Part shown: one piece after another, positions 43,763 through 44,882 of the stretch
Layout: each line of letters begins with the position of its first letter
How positions within the stretch are numbered: position 1 is the stretch's first letter
Origin: Flagellimonas abyssi
Lineage (GTDB): Bacteria > Bacteroidota > Bacteroidia > Flavobacteriales > Flavobacteriaceae
NCBI RefSeq assembly: GCF_019457905.1
Contig: NZ_JAHZSV010000037.1
Span: forward strand, 1 to 44,882
Direction of reading: 5' to 3'
DNA length: 44,882 nucleotides
Translations under genes and position numbers: made by a program
The notes under the pieces: model-generated
The model's database searches: none
The model's input: the letters and a program-made list of their open reading frames with translations, nothing else
What the model was told of the DNA's origin: nothing

Positions 43763-44382
43763 TCATTTCGAAGAAGCGGAGCGACTGAGAAATCTAGATT
43801 TCTCACACTTCTTTCAGTCGGTTCGAAATGACAGTTTGTGCAGTGTGTCATTTCGAAGGAGCGAAGCGACTGAGAAATCTGTTTGAGAATGAGATTTTTC
43901 CCATTCGGTCGAAATGACGCGCTGGAGAAAATGTTTTAATGGGTCATTTCGAAATGAGGAGAGAAACGACGATTGAGAAATCTGGTTGCCTTCTGAGATT
44001 TCTCACGCTCCTTCCAGTCGGTTCGAAATGACATTGGGGTTGTCATTTCGAAGAAGCGGAGCGACTGAGAAATCTGATTGAGAATGAGATTTCTCCCATT
44101 CGGTCGAATTGACAGTTTGTGCAGTGTGTCATGTCGAAGGAGCGAAGCGACTGAGAAATCTATTCGTATTTGAGATGTCTCACACTCCTTCCAGTCGGTT
44201 CGATATGACATTGGGGTTGTCATTTCGAAGAAGCGGAGCGACTGAGAAATCTATTCGTATTTGAGATGTCTCACACTCCTTCCAGTCGGTTCGAAATGAC
44301 AGTTTGTGCAGTGTGTCATTTCGAAGGAGCGAAGCGACTGAGAAATCTATTCGTATTTGAGATTTCTCACACTCCTTCCAGT

Positions 44383-44818
44383 CGGTTCGAAATGACATTG
44401 TGGTGATAGTAAGATTGAAGCGGTGGAGAAAATGTTTTAATGGGTCATTTCGAAATGAGGAGAGTAGCGACGATTGAGAAATCTGGTTGCCTTCTGGGAA
44501 TTCTCACGTACGTTCGAAATGACATTGGGGTTGTCATTTCGAAGAAGCGTAGCGACTGAGAAATCTATTCGTATTTGAGATTTCTCACACTCCTTCCAGT
44601 CGGTTCGAAATGACATTGTGGTGATAGTAAGATTGAAGCGGTGGAGAAAATGTTTTAATGGGTCATTTCGAAATGAGGAGAGAAGCGACGATTGAGAAAT
44701 CTGGTTGCCTTCTGGGATTTCTCACGTACGTTCGAAATGACATTGGGGTTGTCATTTCGAAGAAGCGTAGCGACTGAGAAATCTATTCGTATTTGAGATT
44801 TCACCCATTCGTTCGAAA
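44383..44818. repeat. 218-bp tandem duplication inside the REP array
   Basis: Copies 44383-44600 and 44601-44818, each with two REP units and the GTGGTGATAGTAAGATTGAAG spacer. A few substitutions are visible (GAGAGTAGC against GAGAGAAGC; GGGAATTC against GGGATTTC), and the second copy diverges at its right end. Confidence 0.8.
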
Positions 44819-44882
44819 TGATATTTGTGTTATGATTTTGTAGACACCAACAATTCACAAACATCTACTTCTAAGATTTCAG

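Larger units (their letters stand above)
42930..44882. repeat. Large REP-like palindrome array, about 16 units
   Basis: Each unit starts with GTCATTTCGAA and ends with TTCGAAATGAC, with an inner GAGAAATCT/AGATTTCTC palindrome. Unit lengths are 72-90 bp. Units seen: 42930-43002, 43012-43083, 43108-43197, 43207-43278, 43303-43392, a half unit from 43402, then eleven more from 43762 on. Three spacer types alternate: ATTGGGGTT, AGTTTGTGCAGTGT, and a longer one ending in GAAAATGTTTTAATGG. The array encloses a GIY-YIG gene. Minus-strand readings over the array are by-products of the repeat. Confidence 0.92.

Noticed and set aside
43936..44864. Minus-strand ORFs of 69-95 aa in the REP array
   Set aside because: They repeat the same peptides (such as SFRTDWKE and IRIDFSVA) because the DNA repeats. 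No start context or family.
42930..44882. CRISPR array
   Set aside because: The units are long palindromes (72-90 bp) separated by only a few recurring spacer types, not unique spacers of uniform length, and no cas gene is present.

Overview
The window looks like a chromosomal segment of a marine-type Flavobacteriaceae (Bacteroidota), possibly close to Muricauda/Flagellimonas. The lineage is inferred from TAnnTTTG-type -7 boxes, families typical of the phylum (GSCFA, DUF4230, DUF4136, DUF5522, OMP_b-brl_3 barrels, paired TPM proteins with LemA), and dense hairpin repeats such as GTCATTTCGAA...TTCGAAATGAC. No rRNA, CRISPR array, complete transposase or integrase gene was found.

Region 1 (1-11880) is accessory DNA. 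It starts with three minus-strand orphan genes whose junctions share an 18-nt motif (62-1487). Next come an XRE regulator diverging from a three-gene cluster that contains a HEPN protein (1842-4320), and an AbiE-type toxin-antitoxin pair with a palindromic operator (4923-6789). A cassette-like array follows (7323-11727), in which genes are separated by imperfect hairpins resembling integron attC sites. Its genes encode a HEPN-domain protein, an AIPR-family abortive-infection protein, a membrane protein split by an in-frame amber codon, and a small secreted protein. The region ends at the 3' end of an initiator tRNA (11889-11961, minus), a plausible island boundary.

Region 2 (12076-33016) is conserved core: an AGCS amino-acid symporter, the GTPases era and der, a pbpC/alpha-2-macroglobulin operon for the cell envelope, an outer-membrane beta-barrel receptor, a five-gene minus-strand operon (M23 peptidase, MerR, LemA, TPM, TPM), and alaS.

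Region 3 (33034-42926) holds GSCFA, DUF4230, an M1/M61-like lipoprotein peptidase, an unusually long aromatic amino acid hydroxylase, DUF4136, a short DUF5522 gene, and an operon of a HExxH membrane protein, an ACC-deaminase/D-cysteine-desulfhydrase-like PLP enzyme and a glucosaminidase-LysM lipoprotein, followed by hemL.

Region 4 (42930-44882) is a dense array of palindromic REP-like units with 195-bp and 218-bp higher-order tandem duplications. A GIY-YIG endonuclease gene sits inside one interrupted unit. Related hairpin repeats lie at 33042-33089 and 41360-41634, and one half-repeat lies in frame inside the GSCFA coding sequence.

The best candidates for something undescribed are the integrase-less attC-like array carrying HEPN and AIPR genes, the REP/GIY-YIG array, the XRE-controlled three-gene cluster with a shared C-terminal module, and the pair of covarying hairpins flanking the AbiE locus.
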